Origin: Paenibacillus mangrovi
GTDB taxonomy: Bacteria; Bacillota; Bacilli; Paenibacillales; Paenibacillaceae
DNA length: 64,000 nt
Direction: 5' to 3'
NCBI RefSeq assembly: GCF_022898935.1
Contig: NZ_JALIRP010000003.1
Location: 372,001-436,000 of the forward strand
The position numbers and the translations under genes were made by a program. How positions within the stretch are numbered: position 1 is the stretch's first letter; each line of letters begins with the position of its first letter. Positions 63,667 through 64,000 of the stretch are shown here, piece by piece. Under the pieces are notes generated by a model that was given only the letters and a program-made list of their open reading frames with translations, ran no database searches and was not told the origin of the DNA.

Positions 63667-64000
63667 TGCGACAGCTCCTTTCTGCGCAGAAAGTACAGGG
63701 ATGTGAGGCTGATGACAGTGATAAGCAGGAACATCAGATTGCCGAGCGAGGCCGCAAGACCTGCATCCTGTCTGGCAAAATACAGCTGGTACATCATCGT
63801 TGACAATGACGCCGAGGCGTATCCAGGGCCGCCGTTCGTCAAGGCCGCAATGACGTCGAACAGCTTCAGACCGCCGATCAGGTTCAGAATGATGCTTGTC
63901 GTCAGCGCCGGAGCCAGCAGCGGGAAGGTAATGTTGAAAAAGCGGTTCATGGGCGAAGCCCCATCTATCTCGGCCGCTTCATAATAGTCCTTGGAAATAC
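63663..64000 (-). CDS. Sugar ABC transporter permease, MalF type (partial, 5' end missing)
   Basis: The frame is open through the right edge. The visible C-terminal ~112 residues begin [35 protein letters not shown], the EAA loop that contacts the ATPase. Two helices and a basic end (FLRRKELSQ) follow. The ATG at 63950 is internal to the EAA loop, not the start. It overlaps the MalG-type gene by four bases. Confidence 0.9.
   Translation of the reverse strand, partial: ISKDYYEAAEIDGASPMNRFFNITFPLLAPALTTSIILNLIGGLKLFDVIAALTNGGPGYASASLSTMMYQLYFARQDAGLAASLGNLMFLLITVISLTSLYFLRRKELSQ

Noticed and set aside
1..64000. CRISPR arrays, tRNA or rRNA genes, IS elements or prophage
   Set aside because: No regular spacer-repeat pattern, no tRNA-like or rRNA sequence, no transposase, integrase or phage structural gene was seen.

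Overview
The window looks like the chromosome of a Paenibacillus or close relative (Bacillales, mid-range GC). The supporting signs are strong AGGAGG-type ribosome binding sites, TTG and GTG starts, YesM/YesN two-component genes, Lpl-type sugar ABC transporters, PerR boxes, CcpA cre-like sites and large secreted repeat proteins with stalk or BIG2 domains. This genus call is inference; no rRNA or tRNA gene is present. Both edges cut genes.

Left part (1-13.0 kb): an apparent multi-protein system of unknown function. A leftward operon encodes a membrane-anchored von Willebrand A protein, a 1129-residue tubulin/FtsZ-superfamily GTPase and a large partner that keeps tubulin-like blocks but lacks the GTP loop (partial, cut by the left edge, 1-2135). 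Divergent from it are a tiny membrane protein, a zinc-ribbon membrane protein and, further on, a single-pass repeat-rich membrane protein. Between the last two lies a cassette of a membrane-anchored polysaccharide deacetylase with a cytoplasmic domain and a coiled-coil protein. The cassette is flanked by two copies of an ~82-bp sequence, the left copy being a dead 5' end of the right-hand gene, which suggests insertion. A vWA plus tubulin-like pairing matches the membrane-remodelling system predicted computationally by Makarova and Koonin (2010) for a family of FtsZ-like proteins. This is the best candidate here for an undescribed system.

Middle part (13.0-41.2 kb): accessory and housekeeping genes. 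These are a nine-repeat BIG2 surface protein, a serine beta-lactamase-like hydrolase, a FrnE-type DsbA protein, MATE and Bcr/CflA drug exporters, a flavin-type small protein, a ten-repeat stalk protein and a catalase behind two PerR boxes. They continue with an ABC exporter plus two-component operon behind an 11-bp direct repeat, a heterodimeric ABC exporter with one degenerate ATP site, a PadR operon, a second-type MraY-like transferase and a short-chain dehydrogenase. At 40.1-41.2 kb several gene 3' ends lie side by side as relics, including the end of an ABC permease closely similar to the intact one at 62.8-63.7 kb.

Right part (41.2-64 kb): a glycan-utilisation locus, all leftward. It encodes GH29, GH88, GH31, a GH43/GH117-like propeller, a uronate-isomerase-like enzyme, a GH95 gene that has lost its catalytic domain, two related solute-binding lipoproteins around a YesM/YesN pair, Lpl-type permeases, an intact GH95, a Gfo/Idh/MocA-cupin fusion and a second CUT1 permease pair (the last cut by the right edge). 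Two cre-like sites, a shared 14-mer and several terminators divide it into transcription units. The enzyme set points to uptake and intracellular trimming of fucosylated, uronic-acid-containing oligosaccharides, probably of plant origin.
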